Part shown: in pieces, positions 1 to 8,985 of the stretch
Layout: each line of letters begins with the position of its first letter
Position numbering within the stretch: the first letter of the stretch is position 1
NCBI GenBank assembly: GCA_934047225.1
Contig: OW203988.1
Coordinates: forward strand, 5,056,229 to 5,120,228
Direction: 5' to 3'
Length of the DNA: 64,000 nucleotides
Origin: Ypsolopha sequella
Taxonomy: Eukaryota > Arthropoda > Insecta > Lepidoptera > Ypsolophidae
Position numbers and translations under genes: made by a program
The notes under the pieces: generated by a model
What the model was told of the DNA's origin: nothing
Seen by the model: the letters and a program-made list of their open reading frames with translations, nothing else
Databases searched by the model: none

Positions 1-2
1 CA

Positions 3-152
3 GAAGAACTTCAAAAGACAAAATATCCAAACATTTACTTGATTGAAAAAGTAATTAAGAAAAGAGGTAATAGATATTACGTTAAATGGCTTGGTCTTAG
101 TGACGATGAGAATAGTTGGATTGACAAGAATGCTATCGTGAAAATTAACTAG
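3..152 (+). CDS. Polinton integrase, C-terminal chromodomain end (partial)
   Basis: Reading from base 3 gives 49 codons ending in TAG at 150-152; the rest of the gene is upstream of the window. The visible peptide has the chromodomain pattern: 'YLIEKVIKKRGNRYYVKW' followed by a Gly-Leu, an acidic stretch and 'NSWID'. The aromatic positions that form the methyl-lysine cage are present (Y, W, W). Chromodomains are common at the C-termini of retroviral-type integrases, including those of Polintons/Mavericks, which insert the linear DNA into the host genome. The next gene starts within about 75 bases and encodes a virion protein, which supports a Polinton rather than an LTR retrotransposon. The catalytic DDE core is not visible, so the family call rests on the chromodomain and the neighbours. 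Confidence 0.75.
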   Translation, partial: EELQKTKYPNIYLIEKVIKKRGNRYYVKWLGLSDDENSWIDKNAIVKIN

Positions 153-225
153 TTTAATTATGATTTTGGTGGTTAAGATATTTATTATGATATTTATTGA
201 TACAACTTTCAGTACTGTACTAGTA

Positions 226-954
226 ATGAAAGGAAGAGGACTTATCAATAATATTATTAATAGTTTACCAATTGAGTTACATATACCTGGTTATAATTAT
301 TGCGGACCTGGGACCCGACTACAAGAGAGATTACAGAGAGGTGACATAGGAATCAATCAGTTAGACAATGGGTGTATGCAGCACGATATAGCTTATTTAA
401 AACATACTAATTTAAAAGATCGTCATAAGGCGGACAAAGAATTAATGAAAATGGCAAATAGAAGATTAAAGTCCAAAGATGCTGGTAAAGGTGAAAAGAT
501 CGCGTCTTGGTTAGTTGATAAGGTAATGAAAGTAAAGCTGAAATCAGGTGCTGGTATTAAAACATTTAAGAAGGCAGTTTCTAAAATAAAGTATCAACTG
601 AAAAAATTCAAACCGAGAAATAATAATGACGCTATCAAGTTTGCACAAATGGCTGCAAAAAAAATATTTTCTAAAAATAATAAAATTAATCTTCCTAGGA
701 TTATACCTATTCCGAAAACTGGTGGAATACTACCTTTGATTCCAATCTTTGCGGGGCTTTCGGCACTAGGGTCTTTGGCTGGTGGTGCTGCGGGTATTGC
801 TAAAGCTGTAAACGAGTATAAAACTGCTCAAAAAAGTCTAGCAGAGTCCGAGCGGCACAATATAGTAATGGAGTCAAGGGCTTTAGGTAAAGGATTGTAC
901 ATTAAACCGTACAAAAAAGGAAAAGGCCTGTGTCTGCGTTCATCAAAAAACTAA
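226..954 (+). CDS. Minor capsid protein with phospholipase A2 domain (adintovirus/Polinton type)
   Basis: The open frame begins at 160, but the ATG at 226 is the better start because the family motif 'MKGRGL' begins there and the 22 residues before it look like leader noise. Counting from 226, residues 23-57 carry the calcium-loop pattern YxGxG (Y25, G27, G29) and the catalytic HDxxY (H53, D54, Y57). This is the layout of parvovirus VP1-type PLA2, which breaches endosomal membrane during entry. Downstream is a basic region, then a Gly/Ala-rich hydrophobic segment (about residues 165-195) and a basic tail with 'GKGLYIKPYKKGKGL', reminiscent of adenovirus/adintovirus core or membrane-lytic minor proteins. 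The end overlaps the protease gene by 25 bases. The frame is intact. The PLA2 call is firm by motif; packaging in virions is inferred from the neighbours. Confidence 0.8.
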   Translation: MKGRGLINNIINSLPIELHIPGYNYCGPGTRLQERLQRGDIGINQLDNGCMQHDIAYLKHTNLKDRHKADKELMKMANRRLKSKDAGKGEKIASWLVDKVMKVKLKSGAGIKTFKKAVSKIKYQLKKFKPRNNNDAIKFAQMAAKKIFSKNNKINLPRIIPIPKTGGILPLIPIFAGLSALGSLAGGAAGIAKAVNEYKTAQKSLAESERHNIVMESRALGKGLYIKPYKKGKGLCLRSSKN

Positions 955-1352
955 TAGCAAGGCTACCCAGAAGAGCACTTTCTAATATTGATATTATCAA
1001 ATACACTCATGACGTTCCATATTTTCGGGGTGTTTTCATGAGAGATCGTTTACCTAGAAAATCAAAGCTAATTGAATGTGCAATAATGAATTTAGATAGT
1101 TCTGAAAACGCTGGGACCCATTGGGTAGCCTATGCAAAAATAAAAAATTACTGTAAATATTTTGATAGTTTTGGGAATTTAAAACCACCTTTAGAATTAA
1201 TTAAGTACTTAAAGAGGTGTACTATATTTTATAACTATAAAAAATATCAGCAGTTTAATACGGTTAATTGTGGACACCTGTGTATAAAATTTCTGAATGA
1301 ATTCTGGAAAAAGCATTTAAATGACTTACGGTCATTAAAAAAATCATTTTAA
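930..1352 (+). CDS. Adenovirus-type cysteine protease (adenain-like, C5)
   Basis: This 140-residue protein has the adenain signature. A catalytic His lies in 'GTHWVAY' (H64), an acidic residue in 'YFDSFG' (D79), a Gln at 107 and the nucleophile Cys in 'NCGHLC' (C114), with the Gln seven residues before the Cys as in adenain. Such proteases mature virion proteins and are hallmark genes of Polintons, adenoviruses and adintoviruses. It is somewhat shorter than the roughly 200 residues usual for adenain. Its start overlaps the upstream minor capsid gene by 25 bases in another frame, and the next gene begins 2 bases after its stop. All expected catalytic residues are present, so the gene may be functional. 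Confidence 0.85.
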   Translation: MSAFIKKLIARLPRRALSNIDIIKYTHDVPYFRGVFMRDRLPRKSKLIECAIMNLDSSENAGTHWVAYAKIKNYCKYFDSFGNLKPPLELIKYLKRCTIFYNYKKYQQFNTVNCGHLCIKFLNEFWKKHLNDLRSLKKSF

Positions 1353-1354
1353 TA

Positions 1355-2026
1355 ATGTCGTTCACACTGTCAGTAACAGGCAACGATTCTGCTTTGATTA
1401 CAAATTATTCACCTGAACTACAACTTGATGGTGAATATGAATGCGGTCTTATTTATTTTTCTACCTTTAACTCAATACCTAATGTTGATGGTAGAAACAA
1501 TAAGTTTTACTATGGCAAAAATGAGGTGATAGAAATACCTGAAGGTTCGTATGAACTTGAAGATATTAGTGATTATTTAACTGAGAATATTAATGATTGT
1601 ACTTTAAAACTCATCTGTAATAACAATACTTTGAGTACCAAAATATTTTGTACTAAAGACATATATTTTGAGCACAATGACTCTATAGGTCGTATATTAG
1701 GTTTTAGAAATGAAACATTAAAATCTAATATATTGCATGCATCTTGCTTTCCAATAAGCATTTTACCAACAACCATCATCCGAATCGAATGTGATATTGT
1801 GAGCGGATCTTTTATCAATGGAATTCCAAGTCATATAATTTATGAGTTTGCACCTAACGTACCACCAGGTTATAGAATTATTGAAATTCCTAAAAATCTA
1901 ATATACTTTCCCGTGAACCAGAAAAGTGTCAGTGAAATAAACATAAAAATATTAGATGCTAATAACGATTTAATCAATCTGCGACACGAAGAGATACAGT
2001 TATATTTGCATTTAAAACGAAAATGA
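1355..2026 (+). CDS. Penton-like minor capsid protein (Polinton)
   Basis: A 223-residue protein beginning two bases after the protease stop. The N-terminus 'MSFTLSVTGNDSALI' and the next segment (YSPELQLDGEYECGLIYFST) match the pattern I associate with Polinton/adintovirus penton-type single jelly-roll proteins, which occupy capsid vertices. It is rich in short beta-prone segments and has no membrane segments. Position between protease and major capsid fits the family gene order. Its TGA stop (2024-2026) overlaps the ATG of the next small frame. The identification is by pattern and position; a structure prediction showing one jelly roll would settle it. Confidence 0.65.
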   Translation: MSFTLSVTGNDSALITNYSPELQLDGEYECGLIYFSTFNSIPNVDGRNNKFYYGKNEVIEIPEGSYELEDISDYLTENINDCTLKLICNNNTLSTKIFCTKDIYFEHNDSIGRILGFRNETLKSNILHASCFPISILPTTIIRIECDIVSGSFINGIPSHIIYEFAPNVPPGYRIIEIPKNLIYFPVNQKSVSEINIKILDANNDLINLRHEEIQLYLHLKRK

Positions 2027-2169
2027 TTGATTTCAATAAAATAACACAACATGCACAAAAAAATCTCAGTTCAATCAGCGCAGTTCCTGGGAGATCACCT
2101 AAAACAAGAAAAAAAAAGTTAACCAAACAAAATAAAAAATTTCTTAAGCTCATAAAACTACTAAAATGA
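2023..2169 (+). CDS. Small basic protein, 48 codons (possible core or DNA-binding peptide)
   Basis: The ATG at 2023 overlaps the stop of the penton-like gene (ATGA), and the TGA at 2167-2169 overlaps the ATG of the major capsid gene (ATGA at 2166). The frame is short but fits the gap between the two genes exactly. The product is strongly basic in its second half, with a run of Lys/Arg after 'GRSPKTRKKK' and a Leu/Lys-rich end, like small viral DNA-condensing peptides such as adenovirus core peptide mu. I recognise no family. The double overlap argues for translation rather than chance. The alternative is that it is only a spacer read through by reinitiating ribosomes. Confidence 0.5.
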   Translation: MIDFNKITQHAQKNLSSISAVPGRSPKTRKKKLTKQNKKFLKLIKLLK

Positions 2170-3380
2170 GTATTTTGGATATAGGAGAATCGTTTGTTCA
2201 GGACAACAGCATTGAAAGCTATCAGGTGCATTCTTATAAGCCTTATGTGAACAGTTTTAATAAAAATGACGAAATACGCATTCCCATCAATCAACAGGAT
2301 TTGTACGTTTTGCCATCAGTGAGCACATTGTATATAGAAGGTTCCGTTACAATTCATAAAAGTAGAGAAACAAAAGAGAAAGTTAATAGCGTTGAGTTTA
2401 TTAATAATTACATACTTTTCCTTTTTCAAGAAATACGATATGAAATAAATGGGGTAGAAATTGACAAGATTAAAAATGCTGGTTTGTCGACAACTATAAA
2501 GTCATTATTGTCAATGAATTCAAATGAATCGAAAATGTCTAGGTTTTGGGGATGGGATTTTGATGGTATAAAAAATACAAATGGAGGTCATTTTTCTGTT
2601 TGCATACCTTTGAACAAAATTCTCGGATTTGCGGAAGACTACAATAAAATTATCATGAACTGCAAACATGAGCTAGTTCTTTTGCGAAGCAATACGAACC
2701 TGAATTCACTCAAACTAAATACAAATGAAGTAATACATGACCTTACTATTAATAAAATCGTATGGAGGGTGCCCCATATCAAAGTATCGGATCGTGAAAG
2801 AATTAACTTGCTGAAATATTTGGAGAAAGACAGAACTATAAATTTAGCATTTAGAAACTGGGATCTGTACGAATACCCTCTTTTGCCAAGGACAACAAAA
2901 CATACTTGGTCAGTAAAAACAACATCTCAAGTAGAAAAACCGAGATATGTAATTATAGGGTTGCAAACTGATCGCAAAAATAATGGAGCAAAGGATATGT
3001 CACAATTTGATCATTGTCATTTACGAGATGTCAAAGTATTTTTGAACTCCGCTTATTATCCATATGAAAATTTAAACATCCAATTTGGTGAAGATAGATA
3101 TGCTTTATTATACGAGGCTTTTGCAACATTCCAACATTCATATTACGGTCGTCGTTGCGAGCCGTCAATCAGTTTTAAAGAATTTAAGGAAAAAGCGCCC
3201 TTATTTGTAATTGACTGTTGTCGCCAGAATGAAACTTTAAAATCAGGCCCTATCGATGTGCGAATTGATTTAGAAAGTGATCTTGAGTTTCCTGATAAGA
3301 CATCTGCGTACTGTCTGTTTTTGAATGATTGCGTTTTTGAATACAAACCACTTACAAGTATTGTAAAAAAGATATCATGA
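2166..3380 (+). CDS. Major capsid protein (double jelly-roll, Polinton type)
   Basis: A 404-residue frame with the pattern I associate with Polinton/adintovirus major capsid (hexon-like) proteins: an N-terminal segment with 'VQDNSIESYQVHSYKPY', then 'IRIPINQQDLYVLPSVSTLYIEG', beta-rich throughout. These proteins form trimeric double jelly-roll capsomers. It follows the penton-like gene and overlaps the small basic frame at its start and the next gene at its end (ATGA at 3377-3380). It has no frame breaks. I cannot compute a fold here, so the call depends on sequence pattern and gene order. It is the most likely capsid gene of the cluster because protease, penton-like and PLA2 proteins all surround it. 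Confidence 0.75.
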   Translation: MSILDIGESFVQDNSIESYQVHSYKPYVNSFNKNDEIRIPINQQDLYVLPSVSTLYIEGSVTIHKSRETKEKVNSVEFINNYILFLFQEIRYEINGVEIDKIKNAGLSTTIKSLLSMNSNESKMSRFWGWDFDGIKNTNGGHFSVCIPLNKILGFAEDYNKIIMNCKHELVLLRSNTNLNSLKLNTNEVIHDLTINKIVWRVPHIKVSDRERINLLKYLEKDRTINLAFRNWDLYEYPLLPRTTKHTWSVKTTSQVEKPRYVIIGLQTDRKNNGAKDMSQFDHCHLRDVKVFLNSAYYPYENLNIQFGEDRYALLYEAFATFQHSYYGRRCEPSISFKEFKEKAPLFVIDCCRQNETLKSGPIDVRIDLESDLEFPDKTSAYCLFLNDCVFEYKPLTSIVKKIS

Positions 3381-3871
3381 GTACTGAATATATTTTTTGT
3401 GATTTGCAAGGCTTTAAGGACTTTAAAAATAATTTTATTTTAAAGGAATTTGCAATTGCTAGTCCACTATTTACACAAACATTTCTTGTAAAGCCCCCAT
3501 ACCCTTTTGCATCATTGAATGACCGAGAAAAAAAACACGTGAAGTGGCTTGAGATCAACCAAGGATACAAATGGTCTGAGGGTTATATTGATTATAGGGA
3601 ATTTCGTAGAATTATTCATGACTATCTTAGAAATAAGAAAATTTTTGTAAAAGGAGGTGAAAAGATAACGTGGATATATGAATTGTGTAAAAAATGTACT
3701 GTTATTGATATAGGAGAAAAAGGGTGTCCTAACTTAAGAAACTTACTCGATGAGTTTTGTGAAAATAACTTAATTTGTTTTAGTAATCATGCAAACAAGT
3801 GTGCTTTAAAAAATGTAATTTCCATAAAAAATTGGTTTTATAACAACAATATGTTTTGTTTTAAGTTTTAA
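3377..3871 (+). CDS. Conserved Polinton-associated protein of unknown function
   Basis: A 164-residue frame starting in a 4-nt ATGA overlap with the major capsid gene. It begins with 'EYIFCDLQGFKDFKNNFILKE', continues with 'VKPPYPFASLNDREKKHVKWL', and ends with a His/Cys-containing segment (NHANKCALKNV). I recall similar short proteins beside insect Polinton-like elements. The opening beta-strand with an Asp, then a Lys-Glu, faintly resembles the first strands of RNase H-fold exonucleases, but the expected DxE is DxQ here, so an active nuclease is doubtful. It is the last gene of the + strand virion block. A poly(A) signal follows 75 bases later. Confidence 0.6.
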   Translation: MSTEYIFCDLQGFKDFKNNFILKEFAIASPLFTQTFLVKPPYPFASLNDREKKHVKWLEINQGYKWSEGYIDYREFRRIIHDYLRNKKIFVKGGEKITWIYELCKKCTVIDIGEKGCPNLRNLLDEFCENNLICFSNHANKCALKNVISIKNWFYNNNMFCFKF

Positions 3872-3945
3872 TTGTACTTAATTATTTTACAGAGTTCAAA
3901 TAAAATTAAAAATTAAATGAAAATTGTTTAATTTATGTACCTGTT

Positions 3946-3966
3946 AATAAAATAAAATAAAACGAA
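3946..3966 (+). terminator. Poly(A) signal cluster after the capsid block
   Basis: Overlapping AATAAA hexamers (first at 3946-3951, then AATAAA again at 3951-3956) lie 75 bases past the last + strand stop codon and about 110 bases before the end of the opposing gene. This is where a shared 3' end for the + strand virion transcripts would be expected. Confidence 0.5.
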
Positions 3967-4060
3967 AACTTTAATTTCACTCGAATAAAATATATTTAAT
4001 TGACTAAAATATTACTTACATCATAGAATATTTACTTAAATTCCAACACTTAACTAATTT

Positions 4061-4539
4061 TTAAATATTATTGTCACACATCTTTTGCGATATTCTTTTT
4101 ATAACACTTTCTGTCAAGTCTAAAATTTCGTCCATAGGATCCTCACACACCCATTGACAGGTCACTAAAGCACTTTCACGATTTATGTCTTGGCATTCAT
4201 GGAGGTCAAATATCTCAATCTTGATGAGCCGATTTCCTCGTCGAGACGTCTTGTTTATTATAAAAGAAGATTGCATCATCTCCTTTGAAGATCGCTTTCT
4301 GTGTGTCCTCACCCGTTTTTTAACTAAATTCTGAGGCTGGGGAATCTGTCGGACAACTTCCACGTCACTATCCATCCCTTCCAACATATTTTGAGCGTAA
4401 TAATATGGGTCATTTTGATCAGTCAGGATCTGTAACAAAAACAAATTAGCTTTATTAATTTATAAATAAATATAAAAGTATACTGATAAAGTTAATTTAA
4501 TGTTAATCAAATTAAAGTTCTACTTACAGAAAAAGACAT
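4061..4539 (-). CDS. Spliced small gene of unknown function in the Polinton
   Basis: The main exon is 4429-4061. Directly before it is a clean acceptor (pyrimidines then ACAG at 4430-4433). About 90 bases further upstream an ATG at 4539-4537 opens a 12-nt exon (4539-4528) ending at a consensus donor GTAAGT (4527-4522). The two exons join in phase 0, so the protein begins with four residues from the micro-exon. The unspliced frame, which starts inside the intron, is probably wrong. The product is about 126 residues: an acidic N-terminal third, a basic patch (KKRVRTHRKRSSK) and a C-terminal segment ending 'ILDLTESVIKRISQKMC'. I do not recognise it. It converges on the capsid block and lies downstream of the polymerase on the same strand. 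Confidence 0.55.
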
Positions 4540-5244
4540 TTTTGAGCCAAGGTCGTAACGTAAATAACTGCTTAGTAAAACCAGGTAACTGTTGTTCACC
4601 TCGGGTCTGTCTAAAGCCTAATGAATGCATGCATTTGTTAGTTAATAGTTGCCCACTCCACATGTGACTATATGGCAGTGAGGCTTGTACCTATAAATAT
4701 TTGAATCTTACACCTATGCAATACAGGTCATAATAGACTGATGTCAGCTGTTTACATTTCACACACACACACACGCATATACATACAATTGCAAGACGAT
4801 TTCTGCTTACTTGCATTATTCAATCAGGTGACCGGTGACCGATGTCCGACGTGTTCATTCCTGTATGCGTTACACAGGTAAATAATAATAAACTCACGCA
4901 TGTCTCCTACAGGGTATGCAGAGACTGCAGGGTAATTATAAACGTTGTTTTTAACTTACTGTTAGCAAAAGGACTATGAAATAAAATAAAATTCATGGTA
5001 ATGATTCATGAACAAATTTATTTGTAAATTAAGGTTTACAATTTTTAAACTTACTAATATAAACTACAGGTAGGTATACATAAAAACAAAATACATAATG
5101 GTACCTACTTAATTTTGAGATAAATTTAATTATATTAATTATTAATTAAATTTATCTGTAAATTAAGTGTTACAGTTTGAAACTAATTATATACATAAAA
5201 CATAAAAGGTTCTATCTACAGTTAAATACAAGCCATTAACTCAC
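4540..5244. other. Intergenic stretch within the Polinton
   Basis: This 705-base gap separates the spliced small gene from the polymerase. It holds a short (CA)n run near 4762-4776 and AT-rich sequence with a local palindromic stretch near 5125-5160. I see no coding frame worth calling. It probably contains the promoter of the spliced gene and the 3' end of the polymerase transcript. Confidence 0.5.
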
Positions 5245-8200
5245 TTAAGATAATAATATTATTGATGAATTACCCCAGGCTTTTGTTGAAATATTGTCAC
5301 GCTGCAGTAAACGTTTATCATCATTGCTCGACAAAGCAATTTTGTTTACACTCTGAGTAAATATTTCATGTTTAATTGACCGAAACAAAATATTTTTTTT
5401 ACGAATTATTATTTTCTCAAACAACGATTTTTTATAATCGGAAACGTTTAATTTTTTTATTACGGCTTTTTTCACGCCTTTAGCTTTTTTTATAGAGCTG
5501 CTTTCGGTGCGAATGCAATATAGCTTCGAACGTAGACCTACAAATTCAGATATAACTTGACCACCCATTTCATCCTTAAATAGCCCCGGTACTTTTTTGT
5601 TCTGTAACGGTATACCGTAATAATTGTCGACGTCGTAATTACTGGTATCAAAATTATCCAAAAATATATTTTTCAAATCCCTATAAAAGTTTTTGGTCTG
5701 TAACATTAGTATGTATGAATCCGTATCTAGGTAAAGAACGGAAACTCTATTTTCATATACTGGTTTTATTACGGTATAGTAATAATCATACATGTGGCTC
5801 TTTGACAATTCTAGAACGGTGAAACCGATATAGATAGGTTTATCTAAGCGAACGCATTCGGGTTTCATCTGTATTGCAACTAAATCGTCTGATAGTACTG
5901 AAACAGTTTGAAAATTTGGTCGCGCGATTAATTTTTGTGCAGAAGATGATTGTTTTGTTTTATTATTTAAATCGATCCAATGTTTAACTAACTGAACATT
6001 TGTACGTCGCTCAGTATTTTCCAACGTTTTTCCAAAAATACTGTTGTTTAAGAGTTTAAAAAAGTCTTGCTCAAACTTTGACTTTGCTTTTTGTCGTAAC
6101 TTTGTATTTAGATCAATATATTCTTTTAAATACGCACTTTGCCGAAAAGTAATAACTCTATGTACTTTGACTAGTCTCAAGCCGTGTTTAAGGCACTGCT
6201 TCAGGTGAACGTAATGAATCACGTACCTATATTTATTATACAGATTAGGCACAAGTTTATGATTCTTTCCTCCGGGAGGAATACATTTTTCAGGGCAAAA
6301 AGGAAGATCGTTATGCTCATGGTGTAAAATTTCAGGATAGATTATGTCTACTTCTAAAATATAACCAGTTTCACCATTATCGGGAATAGTTGAAACATCA
6401 AAAGTTTCCATTTCCTTTGCTGTTAAAAATCTAAAATGACTAAGGGGTAGCATCTGTGACATACAATAGCCGTATAAGTTGTTAGCGTCTATGTAAACGA
6501 TAAATGAATCTGGTTGAGATGTATCATAGTCGGACAGGTACTTATTATTGGCTTTAGCATAACGCTTAGAGCACATACATACCCCACCTCTTATTCCTCC
6601 CTGAATCATTCGAATGATTTCTAAATCAGTAAGTAGCTCGAGCTTTACTTGAGTTTTGAGAAGCATACTGTCAAACGACAACGCACTTATAGTGAGATAG
6701 AATAAGCTATCAAGTTCGTAGTACTTTTTGCAAGTTTTTCGGAAATTTTCGAATATGTCTGTAAGTAATAAAACATCTGTTTGCAAATACAGATCTGTGT
6801 ATTCACCTAAATCTTTTATAGCAAATTCCAACCAAACTGCTTGCGCATGCTCATAGTCCTCGTCACTTATGTCTTCACCGGTAAGTGAATTAAAAAAACT
6901 TTCTTTTGATGGTAAAGACTTATTTTCATAACGATCCATTTCAGACATAAAGCAATAAGGATAAACACCTTTACGCACGAGTAAATTAAATTTGCTGTCT
7001 TCTTGAAATCGGTTTCTTAAATAATGAAACTGATTTTTCGTTAATGATTTTGCAAGTTGGTCTAAGCTAGCTCCTAAAAATTTAAATGAATCAATAAATC
7101 GTACTTGGATGCTATCTTCCTGGGAAATCGGTATGTATTTAGTGAACGAAATATAGTTTTCTTTAGTTTTAGGTATGACTTTTACAGGGCCGGGTGATAA
7201 AGCCAGCTCCTTTATAAACAAGTGACAGTCGTACCCAGCTAAATTATGAAATACTACAGGAACAAAAGCGGGTAGTTTAAGCTGTAAATTACAATGATTG
7301 TGGGCTGGTCCGCGATACTTTCCGGTGATATGGCAGTGATCACGGACCCGATCCAAAAACATAAAGTTTTTACAGATGTAACATCGAGTGGCGTTTTCGA
7401 AATCTTTTTTATCTGCTTCTGTGAATATTATGCTCACAGTTTTTTTCAAAATTTCATGTATTTTTCGTACATCGCGATTTAAACATTTGATAAACTTTTC
7501 AATACAGTCGACACCGCGGTAAGTAACAAACATATCATATGAGTCATCTACCGAGCAAACTATCTGGTAAGCGAATGCTATCGGCACGTGACGTTGTAAG
7601 GTCGATGTGCTAGCGATGTTGGGATTATTATTGCAGCCATCATATTTCTCGAGCATCGTTTCTAAGTCAGCGTAAATCACAAAAGGCATGTTTTGTTTAC
7701 GTCCATAGTTTTGAAACTGTAAAATGCTTCCCTTTTCAGGTATTTTGGTAGCTACCCCACTGCATAAGTGATTATTGACTTGTTCAAGTGTCGTAAAAAA
7801 TAGCAAACAACTTTCGCAAATGTGTAACTTTTGATGGTGTTTAGTTATTTGACTTCTAACCAGACGAGACAGGTTTCTGATTAGACAGAAATGAGATGAT
7901 AAATCCTTCTCAAGATATAGTAGATGAATAATTGTTTTATCCTTTAAAATTTCTGATTTATACAAGGGACCCGAAATAGTCTTTCCATCATACAACCCAT
8001 ACACCACGATACCAATATGAGAGTTGTTTTTTTCAAATACACCTATATCCGAAAAACTGACTGGAAATGACATTCCCTCTATGTTCAATTTTTTCCTAAA
8101 GTCAGGGTAAGATGTTATTCGTTCGGGATGTTTCAGAGATGGAAATAAGGCTGCCATAACGCACCACAGAAAGCAATAAGGGTCATTGTTCTTTATGTTT

Positions 8201-8760
8201 AGACAAGCTCGTTTATTTTTTATAAACTCAGGCAACTCAACATGGCTAGCACCTCGCAGTGGTTGGTATTTATTTATATTAATTTCAAGATGCGAATTAC
8301 TGAGAAATGTCCACCCACTATCTCTCTCTTGAAACTCTTCAATTTTTGTTTTGATTGTATTCAAGACCCCTGAATATTTCAAATCAAAATCGTAGTTCAG
8401 ATATAAAATCTGGTTTTTAGTTCCAAATGATTTCATTTCTTGACAATCATTTTTGAACATCAAAAACAATGAAAACAGTTCAATATTTACTTTTATACAA
8501 GTATGAGCTTTGAGTGATTTATCAAAAAGATGTTTTATCTTGGTTCGAATCGAGTCAAAAAAGTTATCTACAGAGTTTTGCTCAAACTCACTACTGGCTG
8601 TAACCCTATATGTTGCTATACGGGACTTGAAAGCAGAAGTAATTATCTCGACACCATCGCATAGAGATACCACGGCATTGTTTTTATGCAAATTACTGCG
8701 TAAATGCCCTATCCATTTTTTACCATCAACTGCTGTTCGACAAACAGTACAGTACGGCAT
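5245..8760 (-). CDS. Protein-primed family B DNA polymerase (Polinton PolB)
   Basis: An uninterrupted 1171-codon frame. Visible parts in order: a U1-type C2H2 zinc finger (C4, C7, H19, H25); the 3'-5' exonuclease motif with an Asp-Leu-Glu triad ('YADLETM', near residue 360); a treble-clef/HNH-like insertion with CxxC and 'DHCHITGKYRG' (about 463-495), as in endonuclease VII-like folds; a second exonuclease motif 'HNLAGYDCHLF' (about 505); polymerase motif A 'DANNLYGYCMS' (about 755); motif B 'LLNNSIFGKT' (about 900); and motif C with Asp-Thr-Asp ('YLDTDSY', about 1010). All catalytic residues expected of the family are present. It copies the linear element from a protein primer and is diagnostic for Polintons/Mavericks and adintoviruses. 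Length is typical. The start at 8760 is chosen because the zinc finger begins right there. Confidence 0.92.
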   Translation of the reverse strand: MPYCTVCRTAVDGKKWIGHLRSNLHKNNAVVSLCDGVEIITSAFKSRIATYRVTASSEFEQNSVDNFFDSIRTKIKHLFDKSLKAHTCIKVNIELFSLFLMFKNDCQEMKSFGTKNQILYLNYDFDLKYSGVLNTIKTKIEEFQERDSGWTFLSNSHLEININKYQPLRGASHVELPEFIKNKRACLNIKNNDPYCFLWCVMAALFPSLKHPERITSYPDFRKKLNIEGMSFPVSFSDIGVFEKNNSHIGIVVYGLYDGKTISGPLYKSEILKDKTIIHLLYLEKDLSSHFCLIRNLSRLVRSQITKHHQKLHICESCLLFFTTLEQVNNHLCSGVATKIPEKGSILQFQNYGRKQNMPFVIYADLETMLEKYDGCNNNPNIASTSTLQRHVPIAFAYQIVCSVDDSYDMFVTYRGVDCIEKFIKCLNRDVRKIHEILKKTVSIIFTEADKKDFENATRCYICKNFMFLDRVRDHCHITGKYRGPAHNHCNLQLKLPAFVPVVFHNLAGYDCHLFIKELALSPGPVKVIPKTKENYISFTKYIPISQEDSIQVRFIDSFKFLGASLDQLAKSLTKNQFHYLRNRFQEDSKFNLLVRKGVYPYCFMSEMDRYENKSLPSKESFFNSLTGEDISDEDYEHAQAVWLEFAIKDLGEYTDLYLQTDVLLLTDIFENFRKTCKKYYELDSLFYLTISALSFDSMLLKTQVKLELLTDLEIIRMIQGGIRGGVCMCSKRYAKANNKYLSDYDTSQPDSFIVYIDANNLYGYCMSQMLPLSHFRFLTAKEMETFDVSTIPDNGETGYILEVDIIYPEILHHEHNDLPFCPEKCIPPGGKNHKLVPNLYNKYRYVIHYVHLKQCLKHGLRLVKVHRVITFRQSAYLKEYIDLNTKLRQKAKSKFEQDFFKLLNNSIFGKTLENTERRTNVQLVKHWIDLNNKTKQSSSAQKLIARPNFQTVSVLSDDLVAIQMKPECVRLDKPIYIGFTVLELSKSHMYDYYYTVIKPVYENRVSVLYLDTDSYILMLQTKNFYRDLKNIFLDNFDTSNYDVDNYYGIPLQNKKVPGLFKDEMGGQVISEFVGLRSKLYCIRTESSSIKKAKGVKKAVIKKLNVSDYKKSLFEKIIIRKKNILFRSIKHEIFTQSVNKIALSSNDDKRLLQRDNISTKAWGNSSIILLS

Positions 8761-8985
8761 TATTGAGTTAATGGCTTGAAATCACTGAATGTAACAACAG
8801 GCAAGTATGTAAATAATAGTAATTGATGCGTTTTCGTCAAATTAGTTATCGCTCTGTGATTAGAATAAAAAAAGTTATCAGAATAAAGAAAGAAAGTGGA
8901 AGATCACAAAATAAAAAATAATGTGTATAATATATAACAGAAAAAGATATTATGTTTTATTGATCATGTCATAAAGAAAAATATT

